A stretch of 64,000 bases of DNA from Acheta domesticus (Eukaryota > Arthropoda > Insecta > Orthoptera > Gryllidae): positions 135,796,949-135,860,948 of the forward strand of contig JAHLJT010008756.1 of NCBI GenBank assembly GCA_031308135.1, in the 5' to 3' direction. Position 1 is the first letter of the stretch. The number at the start of each line of letters is the position of its first letter. Below, piece by piece: positions 10,763 through 21,084 of the stretch. The notes below the pieces were generated by a model. The model did no database searches, was not told where the DNA came from, and saw nothing but the letters and a program-made list of their open reading frames with translations. The position numbers were made by a program, and so were the translations under genes.

Positions 10763-11364
10763 TCAGCTATGATACGCTGTCTTAGTTTTTTCAGCTGATA
10801 GCCATTCGAGACCTTTAGGAGCGCAGCGTCGCTTCCGGGGGTACCATTCGCCCAGGGCACCCACCACCAGCGGTATCATTTCGGCGGAGGCGTAGCCGGC
10901 GCTGAGGAGAGCTGCGCGGGAGGCACTGTACTTACTCTTCTTTTCCTCGTATCTCTCCTGCAGCTTACCGGCGCGCGCCGCCACTACCGTTGCATCTACG
11001 ATGATGGAGTGTAGCCCCCGCGCGAGAACGAGATCCGGGCGCTCACTATCCACCACTACCTGGTTTTCCTAAGGACCTTCCATCCGCTCGCCACTGCGGC
11101 CTCTTTGTAATGCTCGCAGATGTTGTTGTGGCGAGCGTGCCACAGTGCCGAATTGAATCGGCACTCGTTGGTCACATGTCCTATGGTTTCGAACGCGGCT
11201 GTGCCGTCTGGGCGGGTGCAGCCCTTCCGGCAAGCCTTGTTCTTATTACCAGGGCAGTGGTTTAAGGCGGGAGCGGAGTTGAGGCGGGCCGGGAAGAGAA
11301 ACTTGTACACAGGTATTCTCATGTGCTCCCCGGTCCGCGTGAAGAAGCCTGACTCCTTGCCCAC
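10763..11364 (-). pseudogene. Zinc knuckle and restriction-like endonuclease of the same LINE
   Basis: Two adjacent minus-strand frames (11056-11364 and 10763-11056) carry the C-terminal part of the LINE protein. The first has a Cys-Cys-His-Cys knuckle: CRKGC, then GHVTNEC after a 9-residue gap. The second has the endonuclease signature: RPDLVL, then IIVDATVV with the second acidic residue, then a KKSKYS lysine motif, then LVVGALGEW. This PD...D...K arrangement is the restriction-like nuclease that nicks the target site in R2-type elements. The two frames are offset and separated by a stop, so the domain is not translated as one unit. The catalytic residues themselves look preserved. Confidence 0.8.
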
Positions 11365-12639
11365 CCCCGCCAGAGCGCCCGCGTAGATCCCTTGGGCCTT
11401 TTGGGACTGCCATCGCCGCGAGTGCGCCTTCTGAAAATAAATCTCGTAGACGCCTCACCAATGACGACCTCCCCGAGGGCCCGATGGTGACCACCTCCGC
11501 ACTGTTGTTCTCCATGCGTGCCTGGTAGTTGTCAGGGTCCCGGGTGTCCGGCGGCTGCTCCTGCTGGGCGCCCGTGTCCGGTCGTGGAGGGCCCGATCTC
11601 TGTTCCGGGGTGTCCCTTCTAGCCGCTGGCACAACTGAGGGTGGAGGCGCCAGGGCGACGCCGGGGCCACGTGGCTCGTCGCTACGCACGGAAGCTGGCT
11701 GCGCAGACGAAGCTCTCAGGCCGTTTGGTTCGGTTAATTGTGGCCAGTACTGGGATGCCGTCGGCGTCGACTCGCTGAGTGGCGGCCAGCTCTACCCTGT
11801 GTAAGTCCTGGCTACCACTCTCGGCGTCGGCGTTTGGAGCGGCGTCCTGTGGGCTGCATCTGGGCGGCGGTCCAATCGGCCCGCGCGCCGTCCTGCACGG
11901 CCGGTGTTATTGGGTGGCGCGGCGGCGCCTACTCCCTCCGCTCTGCCCGTTCGACGTCAGCTCCGTGGCGTTGCCCCCGGCGGCTACTGGGGTGTCATCC
12001 TCGGGGCACTGGGGTCGCGGCCTTTCGCCCGCCCATGGCCTCTGCATCGGCCGGGCGCTGGCTCCAGCCGGGTTGACAGGAATAGTCCCCGTGGAGGCAG
12101 TAAGAGGAGTGGAGGGTGGGGAGGGGGACGAGGGTGCCGTTGTTCTCTCCTATCTCCCAGTGTACTCCCACTCTGCCCGTGGCGTTACGCGCGCGCGACC
12201 AAAAAGTCTCTAGACCCCGTAGCTGCGGGGGAAGGGGCGGTTGTTGAGGTAATCCGCATCACGTTGGGAGAGGTTGTGATCTGGCACAGTGACTTGCTTC
12301 CGCGGCGGGAAGGGTCTTCCATGGCGGGCATTTCCTGAGCCTAATGTCTGGGCTCGTGAAAATTTTGAAGGCAGAATCTATCGCCCAAAAATCCGGCCTC
12401 CTCTCTCACTTCGTGAGGCCGACGCCCCCGTCCTCTCGGTGTCCGTAGAGAAAGGAGGAGGAAGCGCGCTCTGGGAGGGAGAGGATGTCTTTCACATGCG
12501 CTCGCAGGGCGCTGTCCATTGTGAGCAGCTGCTTCCTCGTTTATCTTCCCATTCGGAGGGGGAAGGTGAGCGCTGGCAAGACGAACTGAGTCAGGGCGTC
12601 GATCTTTTGCCAGTCATAGAGACCCCGACTCAGCTATCT

Positions 12640-13560
12640 TACCAGCAATGCTTTCTTGTTCAAAGCCCCTTTCAGTCCTTCACCAGGGAGAAGCCTACTG
12701 GCCGTCCCAGATAGTCTGTGCGATCATTCGCGCCAAGAGCTCGTAATAAATGCCCATCTATCTTAATGCCTACAACCGCATGTCTTCTTCGTTGAACGGC
12801 GAGGGTGACACATTTGTGGGGGTTACTTTCACGTCTGTCATACTTAGGGCCCGTTGCGTCGCGTCCGCCATTGCCTGTAGCTCCTGTTCTCCGCTCGCGA
12901 TTAGGGCGAGGTCATCCGCATAGGACTAAGACTTTCGCGTGCCGGTCGCGGCCTGCTTCCGCGGCTCGCACGGTCTCATCGATGACGATTGTGAAGAGGG
13001 TCCCGCTAAGTGGGCACCCCTGCCGGATCCCGCGCGTGATGGGATTTCACCAGTCGGGCCGCGGGATGTGAGCACCCTGTCGTGTTGTTGTTATATACTT
13101 CCGGTCACATATTTGGTGAATGCTTCCCCAGCCCCGATCGCAAGATAGGGCATCCTTCAGCGCTCTATGAGGCTAGACCCAAAACGCGTTTTGGTAGGTC
13201 GAGAAGTGCTAGAGCCATGTCCTCTTTGCCGGCTCTGCCCGCTCGATATGGCGTAGGAGCGTTAGTTTGTGCTCCAGCACGCCCATCGAAGGGGCGGAAA
13301 CCTTTTTTGGGCCTTTGACAGGGCTCCGTTCTCTTCGACCCACTTTTGTTTAAGCGTGTTTGCCCACAGCCCCTGTATATAATTTACAAAGTGTGGGTCG
13401 AGGGCAATCGGGCCGCCAGTTCTTAATGTTGTCTAGCTTCCTTTCTTCTATATATCAGGACGGTCCCCTGCGACCGCCGCCAGGCCTGCGGGATTCGTCC
13501 TGCCTTCCGTATTAAGTTCATTAGAGCTGTGGTAACTTCGCCCTCTGGGTCCGTTGTGCC
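12640..13560 (-). pseudogene. Reverse transcriptase domain of the R2/NeSL-like LINE
   Basis: Several RT blocks can be read on the minus strand. WRRSQGTVLIYR and NWRPIAL (about 13490-13405) are the fingers. LSKAQK (about 13330) is the conserved step before the GF motif. RGIRQGCPLSG (about 13035-13003) and YADDLALIAS (about 12924-12895) are the palm, with the two catalytic aspartates present in YADD. YLGRPVGF (about 12716-12693) is the downstream YLG block. Single-base shifts separate several of these blocks, so no continuous enzyme is encoded. The protein copied element RNA at the nicked target in target-primed reverse transcription; here it is a relic. Confidence 0.85.
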
Positions 13561-13695
13561 CTAATATGTTTGTAGGTTAAGCGGTCTTCCCCCGGGCGGT
13601 ATTCTCGGCGTCATAAGTCGCCGCTGTAACTTCACGGGCCGAAAATTCGCCGCAGTCGAGAGGCTCCCGGTCCATGATGTGGGGAAGACGGACCC

Positions 13696-13795
13696 NNNNN
13701 NNNNNNNNNNNNNNNNNNNNNNNNNNNNNNNNNNNNNNNNNNNNNNNNNNNNNNNNNNNNNNNNNNNNNNNNNNNNNNNNNNNNNNNNNNNNNNN
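13696..13795. other. Assembly gap (100 N)
   Basis: Exactly 100 N, probably a placeholder of unknown true length. It separates the minus-strand R2/NeSL-like LINE from the plus-strand Jockey-like LINE, so the junction between them cannot be read. Open frames drawn through it are meaningless. Confidence 0.95.
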
Positions 13796-14241
13796 CCCAG
13801 TATGGATCAATACTGCAAAAACTAACATCAACAAAATACAAATAGTCCAGAACCAATTCCTTCGCACCAGTCACCAATGCACCCTGGTTCATTTCCAATC
13901 ACCAATTACACAACGAATTCAACCTTGATCCCATCATTCCACATTGCCTACATATCCCATACTTCTTCCAATATCCTCCACATCCAAAAGTTAACTTCAT
14001 TCAATCTCTGTAAAAACTCCACTCACTCTTCACGTATACAAAACAAATATCCATTTCATGTATTCTGTAAACCGGTTTTCATTCCTAGAATAGATTCTAT
14101 GAGGTGCCTTCATGGTTTCCTCGCCCTATGTATTAGTTTTAACTTAGGTTAAGATGTATTTAATAAGCCATTCACTACATATGTATAGTTCATTGACCTG
14201 ATCTATGTATTAGTAAATCAAATAAATGTTTAAAAAAATCA
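13796..14241 (+). mobile_element. Jockey-like LINE, 3' end fragment
   Basis: The first bases after the gap encode PVWINTAKTNINKIQ and VQNQFLR. After a one-base shift they read TNAPWFISN and LHNEFNL. This is the conserved C-terminal tail of Jockey-group ORF2 proteins (the PVW...QN..LR...APW...N motif). After the coding remnant comes a 3' UTR with an aataaa signal near 14220 and a short A-run (gtttaaaaaaatc) at about 14227-14240. Only about 450 bp of the element is visible, because the gap removes the rest. Confidence 0.7.
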
Positions 14242-14339
14242 TTTGGTCCTGTGCACGTCAACCTAGTAGCACAACCAGCCCGGAATGGGAGGCACCGTTA
14301 CCATGCATCAGAAACATCCATTCATAATTGTTTCTCAAT

Positions 14340-14700
14340 CGTGTTTTTACTTTCTCGCTCACTACTATGTACTTTAGAGAAATTATTTTAACGCTATGAG
14401 GAAAATCGACAGAAAGTCATTCCTTAGGACCGTAATAGCAAAAAAAGTGAATATTTCTACCTCACATAGATAACTTCCTCTAAGATGTTATGAATCAGAA
14501 TCCATTGAAGGTCCTTGATTCCGAAAAAAGTGCTTTTCTAAATCCCGTCTATCCGTCTGTGAACTCTAAGGATTTTCACCAAAATGCGATGGGCTGATGT
14601 CGCGGCTCCTTGAATTTCAAATAGATATTTTACATTTTAGGGATATTTAACACGAAGTCCAATGACGTTTTCAAAATGTTCTCAAAAAATGACAACTTCT
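14340..14700 (+). repeat. Dispersed non-coding repeat, copy at 14.4 kb
   Basis: It shares ordered words with the 9.1-kb and 41-kb copies: atcagaatccattgaaggtc and ttgattccgaaaaa, ccgtctatccgtctgtgaac, gctgatgtcgcggctccttg and gatattttacattt. It is more diverged than those copies. Confidence 0.55.
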
Positions 14701-14890
14701 TCCCGGCCTGGGCGAGGAGCTGTTGTGGGAGGTTCATGGAGAGGGTAAGCTCTCAAGGCGAAGTGTAGGTCTGTGCCGTATCTCACGTTCCAGCGGAGAA
14801 GGTACACCACTACATCTCGGCTGTAACTTGCACTCCATTCACGGGACAAACGACCATTAAGTTGACGTGCCTGGAAACAAATGCAATCGA
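14700..14890 (+). mobile_element. SINE 3' fragment, plus strand, diverged
   Basis: It resembles the 3' third of the SINE: cccggcctgggc, ggtaagctctc, gtctgtgccgtatctcacgt and ccagcggagaagg, acgggacaaacgacc and agttgacgtgcctggaaaca. The AATC tail is reduced to atgcaatcgac. Confidence 0.5.
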
Positions 14891-15499
14891 CTCCCGTTAT
14901 AGTGAACTTCTGGGGACTAGCATTTTTTGTTCACTACATCAGAGGTTCACTATACCCGTTGATGTCAAAGTTAAACAGAATTTCTCCAAAACGATTAATG
15001 TTATTAATGTAGAAATACAGCAAAATACATTAACAGGGCCAACTGCAAATTTTAATATCTTAATTTGACCATAAAAATCAATTATTTTCAATTGTTTACT
15101 TCGTTTATTTTGTGCTAAAAATTTCTTTAGATCATTCTCCAGATTTCGTACTCTCTCCATTCTTCATTCTGCTTTGTCCACCGTCTCAGAATATCGTAAT
15201 GCAGTGTGAAACCCATCAGTGCCTCTTGCACAGACCCACTCTCCGAAGGCCCTTTTACTCGCCTAATAACAAACAATATCCTTTCCGTGGCGGCGTGGCG
15301 CAAGCGGCTATTGAAACTCTTCGCTGACTGAAACATTCCGTGTTTGCTATCTCCAGCTCAGGGGTGACTTTTTGGATTGTGACCTTTGCCCGATGATATT
15401 TTTTCCAAGCTGCCTAGTGTTGGAGTGGCACTGAGGCAATATACTTGTTTTTTTTCAGGAGAGAATTAGTTTCCAAGACGTATTTCCTACGTTCACTGT

Positions 15500-16075
15500 C
15501 GCCGAGGTTCAGAGTTCACTACAGACAAATCTAGTGGATATTTGCAATGTAAGTGATACGGGACCGGTGACTTACGTTCACTGTAACCGAGAGTTCACTA
15601 TAACCGAGAGTTCGTCGTATCCGAGTTCGCCGTAACAGAGTTCGCTATATCCGAGTTCGCTACATCCGAGTTCGCTACATCCGAGTTCGCTATATCCGAG
15701 TTCGTCGTATCAGAGTTCACCATATCCGAGTTCACCATATCCGAGTTCGCCATATCCGAGTTCGCCATATCCGAGTTCGCCATATCCGAGTTCGCCATAT
15801 CCGAGTTCGCCATATCCGAGTTCGCCATATCCGAGTTCGCCATAACCGAGTTCGCCATAACCGAGTTCGCCATATAGAGTTCGCCATATCCGAGTTCGCC
15901 ATATCCGAGTTCGCCATAACCGAGTTCGCCATAACCGAGTTCGCCATAACCGAGTTCGCCATAACCGAGTTCGCCATAACCGAGTTCGCCATAACCGAGT
16001 TCGCCATAACCGAGTTCGCCATATCCGAGTTGGCCATATCCGAGTTGACCATATCCGAGTTCGCCATAACTGGAG
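15500..16075. repeat. 15-bp minisatellite (gttcgccatatccga units)
   Basis: About 30 tandem units of a 15-bp motif, gttcgccata(a/t)ccga, run from about 15605 to 16070. Variant units (gttcgtcgtatccga, gttcactataaccga) sit at the low-coordinate edge. Units come in blocks of the same variant: several ccatatccga units, then several ccataaccga units, which indicates local duplication. Because the unit is a multiple of three and lacks stops, the minus strand reads as repeated MANSD. That is a by-product of unit length, not evidence for a protein. Related single units occur near 14905-14960, so the array probably expanded from an older dispersed motif. Confidence 0.85.
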
Positions 16076-16149
16076 TCGACTGTACTAACTCACTTTTTCC
16101 GAATGCGCTCTCAAAGCGTGTGGTTCCTACCTGCGGGAGTCTTACGCGA

Positions 16150-16330
16150 GGAGCAATACGTCCCGCGGGCGTCTTTACGCCCCGTCGTGGTGAAGGAGGA
16201 GGGGGCGACGGACGCCGGCGGGGGGCGACGCGAGGGGCGGCGCAATTTGGCGTCCGGACGGGTGGCGCCGAGCGGGGCGGGGCCGGGAGCAATTTGGGCG
16301 AAACGACCCCATTATGAGGACGTGACTCAG
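16150..16330. other. Short GC-rich stretch after the minisatellite
   Basis: GC- and CpG-rich (gggggcgacggacgccggcg) for under 200 bp. It encodes no recognisable domain. Confidence 0.4.
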
Positions 16331-16339
16331 ATGGATAGA

Positions 16340-17055
16340 CCGATGAGAGGACGACGCGTCGCAATTATGGCGCAAATCCGGGATAATTTTGGCACGAAAT
16401 TAGGCAAACCGTCGGACAGAGATAGCGATGGCAAAAAAGGACGAAAGACAGGTGTGTTTAACACGAGATTTTTAACATGTGAGTTGCGTTACAAGATTGT
16501 ACTATCAATAAGGAAACCCGGACTCTCGATCATCCACATAAATTTGCAATAAATTGTGAAGAAAGATATGAGTAATACTGTCACAAACTCGCATAGCACG
16601 GCGACGGAGGCACGAGAACGGGTTCTCGTTAAACAGAATATTTAAACGGTATTATACTATGTCGCCGAAAGTTAATTTGAGTCTCTGTGAGGTAAATTAT
16701 GGCATTCAAGCGGAATTTATTTATTCGCTGTTATTAAATATCCATTCTTATTAATTACACTGTTCAACAACATTTTTGTTGCATTACTATCAACAATTAT
16801 TATTAACTCATTTGAGTGTGCTGATTTCAGATCTGAAATTCGTTATTTGTTTCTGAAAACTTTAGTTGTTTTGGAATCGATAAATGTAAAAATGTTAGTA
16901 TTTCATTTTCTTCTCTTTGATCTCATTGTGTTTGTGTAAAAGTGTGTAAATTGTATGATAAAATTTGATATTTAAAAAATTGTTAAAATTAATTTGCAAC
17001 ACAGTTCCTATTTCTTTATTGGTGATAATTGAAATAGATAACATAAAAATTGGAA
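16340..17055. other. Unannotated AT-rich stretch
   Basis: No gene or bounded element is recognised. If the Penelope-like element to the right were complete, its RT would lie here. I see no RT motif. Confidence 0.4.
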
Positions 17056-17065
17056 CATTGTCACT

Positions 17066-17476
17066 TTGTTCTTTGGAACATTGTCACTCAAAATTGCCAA
17101 AAAACTCAGTCAATTCGACATACACGTCACATTCAGCACACCAACCTGTCTCCACACCACACTCTCCCACAACAAAGATCCGATCCCCAAGCCTCTATCA
17201 TGTGGGGTGTACTCTATTTCCTGTGGTAGTTGCAATGCTGAATATATTGGCCAAACCGGAAGATCCTTTAAACAAAGGATCAAAGAACACATACAAGCTC
17301 TCACACAAAAAACCACACATTCACACTTTGCCAACCATCTATTAGAACAAGGACACTCGTTTAATGCGGACACTGACGTCAAAATTTTAGAAATTCAAAA
17401 CAGATACACACATAGACTAAAACTAGAAGCAATACTCATTAATAATTTATTAAACAATCCCAACACACTATTTTGA
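17066..17476 (+). pseudogene. GIY-YIG endonuclease domain of a Penelope-like element
   Basis: The 136-codon frame contains GVYSISC followed by CNAEYIGQTGRSFKQRIKEH, then HFANHLLEQGHSF, then ILEIQNRY and KLEAILINNL. These are the GIY (here GVY), YIG, arginine, histidine and glutamate positions of the GIY-YIG fold. The Cys pair before YIG (SCGSC) is typical of Penelope-like elements, where this nuclease is fused C-terminal to the reverse transcriptase. The catalytic residues appear intact and the frame is open for about 130 codons, so the remnant is relatively young. It lacks the RT and cannot act alone. A stand-alone host GIY-YIG gene is the alternative, but the context and Cys motif argue against it. 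Confidence 0.8.
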
Positions 17477-18028
17477 ATGAACAGATTCCTTCTCTCTCCC
17501 CTCTCCTGAAACTGGCCGCTTCCAAAGCACGTTAACCCCTCTGCCTGCCTCTTTTCCGCCACCCGGCTGGGCCTTTCCCGTAATAGCCATTTCCTAGAAA
17601 AAAACCTGTGTTCTCCCCTCCCTTCATTGATTGTTGCCTTCGCCTTTCGCTGTTTTGTCTGGACTGAGGACCACAGCCGCCTCTAATGGGTGTGTCAGTT
17701 TGCTCACCTAAATTTATTAATTCATTTATTTATTTAGTTACATATTTATTCATCTCCTATTTTCACCTCTGTTCAGAACGTACATTTGTTATTCAAAATT
17801 ATGTTTCCTTGTTCACATTTTATATTATAATTTTTCCAGTTTTCTTTCACCCTAATTGGTTTCATAATATTATTTGTAATAGATTCCATTAATTTAATTT
17901 AATTTTCATTTGTCATTTTTAAAAATTATATGTCCATTTCACATTTTATATTTTTCTTTAAAATCCAATTCATGATAATATTCTGTAAAAAATGTTTAAT
18001 TTTTTAAAAATTTTTTGTAATTTAGATA

Positions 18029-18064
<36 letters not shown>

Positions 18065-18079
18065 TACTATTATTATTTT
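18029..18079 (+). repeat. (ATT)n microsatellite
   Basis: About 15 units of att with a few act variants, directly upstream of the hammerhead-like motif. Confidence 0.9.
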
Positions 18080-18084
18080 TGTAG

Positions 18085-18120
18085 CACTGAAGATGGCTGC
18101 AATGCGGCCGAAGAAGCTTT
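18085..18120 (+). ncRNA. Possible decayed hammerhead ribozyme core
   Basis: CTGAAGA (18087-18093, fitting the CUGANGA core) is followed by a 6-bp stem, ggctgc/gcggcc, around an aat loop (18095-18109), and then GAAG (18110-18113) where an active core has GAAA. Penelope-like elements are known to carry minimal hammerhead ribozymes of this layout in their terminal repeats, and this one sits at the end of a Penelope-like fragment. The GAAG change would be expected to weaken or kill cleavage, and I could not establish the flanking stems. Treat it as a candidate relic. Confidence 0.4.
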
Positions 18121-18289
18121 ATGCAAGAATAAATAGCTACGATGGAGAGCCAACACCTCGTATAGATTTCGATAGCATCGTAAACACCGCACCATTTCCT
18201 ACCAACATAAAAATTGTCAAAGTTTATAAAAAAGTTATATGACACATTTTTACTACGAAGCAAGGGTCAAATGAATTATGTTATTGCAG

Positions 18290-18655
18290 TAACTTCCGTT
18301 TCTAGCTATTCCGTTTGTATGCTCTCTCTCAGGACAATCTCGTGTAGTGCTCCATGAAGTAGTTTGGTGTTCGTAACATATGCTAGTCCCCATCTAAGTA
18401 ACGCTCTGGCGTGGTCTTGAGGTCCTGATGGAATCGCTTATCTTGCCCGCCACTTACTTAAGTTCTCAGTCAGAGAAACTATCAAGATGACTAAATAAGA
18501 AATGAAGTTTGACACTCATGTCACATCCCAGATTATGAAATACTGACAACATATTATATACAAAACCCTCTCATAGTTAGCAGCCTTCTAAATTCCTAGA
18601 AAGTGTTCCACGAGTGCCACGAATGATTCCCATGCAGCCCTTTCCTTGATGTTTA
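18290..18655 (-). pseudogene. Broken copy of an uncharacterised arthropod protein family (RFHQD motif)
   Basis: Read on the minus strand with small frame corrections, the sequence gives RAAWESFVALVEHFLG, KAANYERV, NLGCDMSVKLHFLFSHLD, KRFHQDL, ERYLDGD and SERAYKR, in that order. I remember the same series of motifs (AW.SF..V...FLG, MS.K.HFL.SHLD, ERFHQD, RY.G) from a large family of uncharacterised proteins that recurs in many arthropod and other animal genomes, often in many copies. That recurrence suggests it travels with mobile elements, but I do not know its function. The copy has stops and at least two frame changes and is not translated. No transposon ends were found around it. Confidence 0.55.
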
Positions 18656-19850
18656 TTTCTCTGTCTTATTCTGGATGTTCATTTTTCTGGAACTTCTTTA
18701 CTTTCATTCACAATCTTGTTGGATAATGAAACAGATGTTATTGATGATGAATGTGTGTGTCTTAATTTATTTATGATTACCGAATGGTTTTGTTCATTGG
18801 TTTTCAGATAGGGCTTCAGTGATAATGTAGTAGCATCGTCTCCTAAATTATTTCATCAATATACATACCTTTTGCAGCTCTCACACAGTCTTTATAAATG
18901 AGTTCTTTAAAGAAAGAGAATTTCACGGAGACGTGACGAGTTGCACTTCGACTTTAAAAATATGAAGGATTTGTTTTAAAAAACTGATCTAAAAATTCAT
19001 GTCAAATATACTTTCTATTCTTCTCCGTACTTTCTGTAGATTCACGAGTTATTTCATTGATTTGGTCGTCAGTCGCGTCACCAAATATTGCTACATTGAA
19101 AATAACTGAAAGCTATGTTAAAATCAAAGAGGTTATATTATACATACGCGGTTAATTGCAGAGCGGTTGATGCATACCGTCTCCTAAGATACATGAGTCG
19201 AAGCTTATGATTGGCTAGGAGAGAGGAGCGGTCAGAAAAATTGAATAGAAAAAGCGATAAAGTTTTTGAGACACATCGCCCTGATGGAGGCTTCTTATAG
19301 CTGTAGTTAAACACTATTGGTTTTGTATTCACGAGTGGAATAGTCACGAACAAATACACGAATCTACGGCCCATTAAACACACTTGCTGTGATTTTCTCA
19401 AGTGAAAGTGGAGGGAGAGCACGAACTATATGCTGAAAACATTCACCATCTGCGTGCAATGCTTCTAGGAATTGTTAATTGAACCAAGATTTATATGGAG
19501 CGGAGGAAAAATGAACTTTTCTTGACCGACAATTAGATCACAAACACTATTAGGCATAACTGCTTTGAGAGTCTCGCGTATGGGCCACTCTTTCAGGATC
19601 CAGTGCTGATCGCGAGCTCGGTCGGCCCACACGCAAATATAGCACCGATAGTTTCGAACACCTCCGGTTGACCTTGGAGCAAGTTAACCATTTTGAAGTC
19701 CACAGAATTTTTTCAGGTGTGCTCTTGGTATTTTAAAAGTTCATTTCAAGTTCTGTTGTTATTTTGCTCCTCTCGTAACACAGAATAACCATCTTAAACA
19801 GGTGCATAGACATTGCTATTTGAAGTACAGCACAATTCAAGCTACGCTTA
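18656..19850. other. Unannotated AT-rich stretch
   Basis: No gene or bounded element is recognised. It could hold the N-terminal part of the RFHQD-family pseudogene in a form too decayed to read. Confidence 0.4.
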
Positions 19851-20690
19851 GAACTGTCCGTCAGGTAGCCCGTCTGTCAGTCTGTTCGTCCTACGATCAA
19901 CGCTAGCGCCTATATCGTTCGGACGATTTTCCCCAAATCGATATTCCCCGATCGATAGGACCTAATTCGAGGCTCTGCAAATTTGAAACGATATTTTGAC
20001 TCTGGGGGTATTTTAGTAGATGAAGCCTTAAAACATTTTCAAAATTTACTCAAAAATAGCACAAAATATTTGGATTTTCACCCCTTGTATAAAGCAGTGA
20101 TTGCTTTAAAATGAGGCAGGTCTCAATTTCGTTGACATCTCTGAATTTTTGAAAGTCGCCATATTTTAATTTTTCGGCGTCATCCGATAACTATTGAAGA
20201 TAGCAATTTCTTCCTCAAGTAAAATCTGTAAAAATAGGCAATTTTTAAAGACTATTTTCTTAAAAATCGCTGTAACTTTTATCGTTTAATTTTTGCCTTG
20301 AGTATTGCGAAGTACGCTTATAATTGGAGTAGGTCCTATTTTCGGTGAACTGTATGTTTTCGAAAAAATTAACATTGCAAAAGAAAATATGGATGATAGA
20401 AATGTTTCCCTTAATGAAATATTTTCTGAAAAATAATATCTTTAATAAGGTCATGTTCAATTTTTATTTTCTTACTTTGTATTAATAGAAGAGAAATTAT
20501 TGTGATCGTTGTCCTCTAAGGGGAAAGAAAGAAGAAAGGGGGCCTGGGAAAGAAAAAGTGGGTAAATTTTGTTTTTATGTGTAGTAAATTACTTCTAACA
20601 CATTATGTAGTTAAAATTCATGTTTTGTGGGTCCTCGATAGGAAAATATGTAGTTAGCGTGTAATTCTGGGTGAAATATCGGCAATTATT
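19850..20690 (+). repeat. Dispersed non-coding repeat, copy at 20 kb
   Basis: It shares ordered blocks with the other copies: gtccgtcaggtagcccgtct and gtcagtctgttcgtcc, attttccccaaatcgatatt, gaaacgatattttgactctg and ttatcgtttaatttttgcc, then atgttttgtgggtcctcgat. No reading frame. It ends near the mariner remnant. Confidence 0.6.
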
Positions 20691-20734
20691 AAACAGTTTT
20701 TTTCTTAAAAATTGTTTAATAATTTACCGAAGAC

Positions 20735-21080
20735 AAGACTGTGGGGATTCGTCCTGCACCATGACAATGCATCTGCGCCCAAGGCCAACTTCACAGTTCA
20801 GTTCCTAGAGTCATCAGAGGTTAAACTAATGACTCACCTACCTGAAGTCCCGACCTGACCTCATGTGATGATTATTTTCTGTTCCGTAAAGTGAAAAGTC
20901 GCATGCTAGGAAGGAGGTTCTTAAGCCCTGAACAAGCTGTTGATGCCTACAAAAGTGAACTTTTAGCACTCGAAGAAAATGAGTGGAAAAACTGTTTTCA
21001 AAATTGGTTTACGAGAATAGAAAAATCATAGAATGTCGTAGCGAGTATTTTGAGAAAATAAAGTTATCAAAATTATTTCA
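20735..21080 (+). pseudogene. mariner transposase, C-terminal remnant (DD34D type)
   Basis: The frame gives LHHDNASAPKANF with the second catalytic aspartate (HDN). After a one-base shift it gives PDLTSCD with the third aspartate. Between the two aspartates I count 34 residues, the mariner DD34D spacing. Downstream are VKSRMLGRRFLSPEQAVDAY, WKNCFQNWFTRIEK and ECRSEYFEKI, matching the W..R...C....G.YFE tail of mariner transposases. Stops and frame shifts make it a pseudogene. The N-terminal DNA-binding half is absent. The terminal inverted repeats were not identified with confidence. Confidence 0.75.
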
Positions 21081-21084
21081 AGTT

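Larger units (their letters stand above)
10440..13695 (-). mobile_element. Degenerate RLE-type non-LTR retrotransposon (R2/NeSL-like LINE)
   Basis: A GC-rich block of about 3.2 kb in AT-rich surroundings carries LINE protein remains on the minus strand in the expected order. From high to low coordinate these are: fingers blocks (about 13540-13330), the palm with YADD (about 13060-12900), the thumb (about 12640-12400), a long variable segment, a zinc knuckle (about 11250-11180) and a restriction-like endonuclease (about 11040-10800). The reading frame shifts repeatedly and is interrupted by stops, so this is a pseudogene. The 5' end runs into an assembly gap. The AT-rich end near 10440-10500 is probably the 3' UTR. 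The order RT, then CCHC-type knuckle, then PD...D...K endonuclease defines the RLE-containing clades. The exact clade is uncertain. Confidence 0.8.
17060..18130 (+). mobile_element. Penelope-like element, 5'-truncated 3' part
   Basis: The coding remnant (17066-17476) is the C-terminal GIY-YIG nuclease of a Penelope-like retroelement. It is followed by about 600 bp of non-coding 3' sequence, an ATT microsatellite at 18029-18079, and a motif at 18087-18113 that resembles a hammerhead ribozyme core. The reverse transcriptase that should precede the nuclease is absent, so the copy is 5'-truncated at about 17055. A short duplication (ggaacattgtcact twice at about 17056 and 17078) lies at that edge. 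The 3' boundary is not certain. Confidence 0.7.

Noticed and set aside
11246..12338. Several 100-150-codon plus- and minus-strand frames in the GC-rich block
   Set aside because: They are shadows of the degraded LINE. The RT, knuckle and nuclease motifs define the true strand and show that these frames are by-products.
13577..13928. Open frames running through N
   Set aside because: They include the 100-N gap and have no meaning. The real content is LINE remnants on each side.
15600..16070. CRISPR-like array
   Set aside because: Units are contiguous with no spacers, and the sequence context is eukaryotic.
15598..16364. Open frames reading [10 protein letters not shown] repeats (91 and 210 codons)
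   Set aside because: The frame stays open only because the 15-bp unit is a multiple of three without a stop. The same array is open in more than one frame, and there is no unique sequence with domain content.
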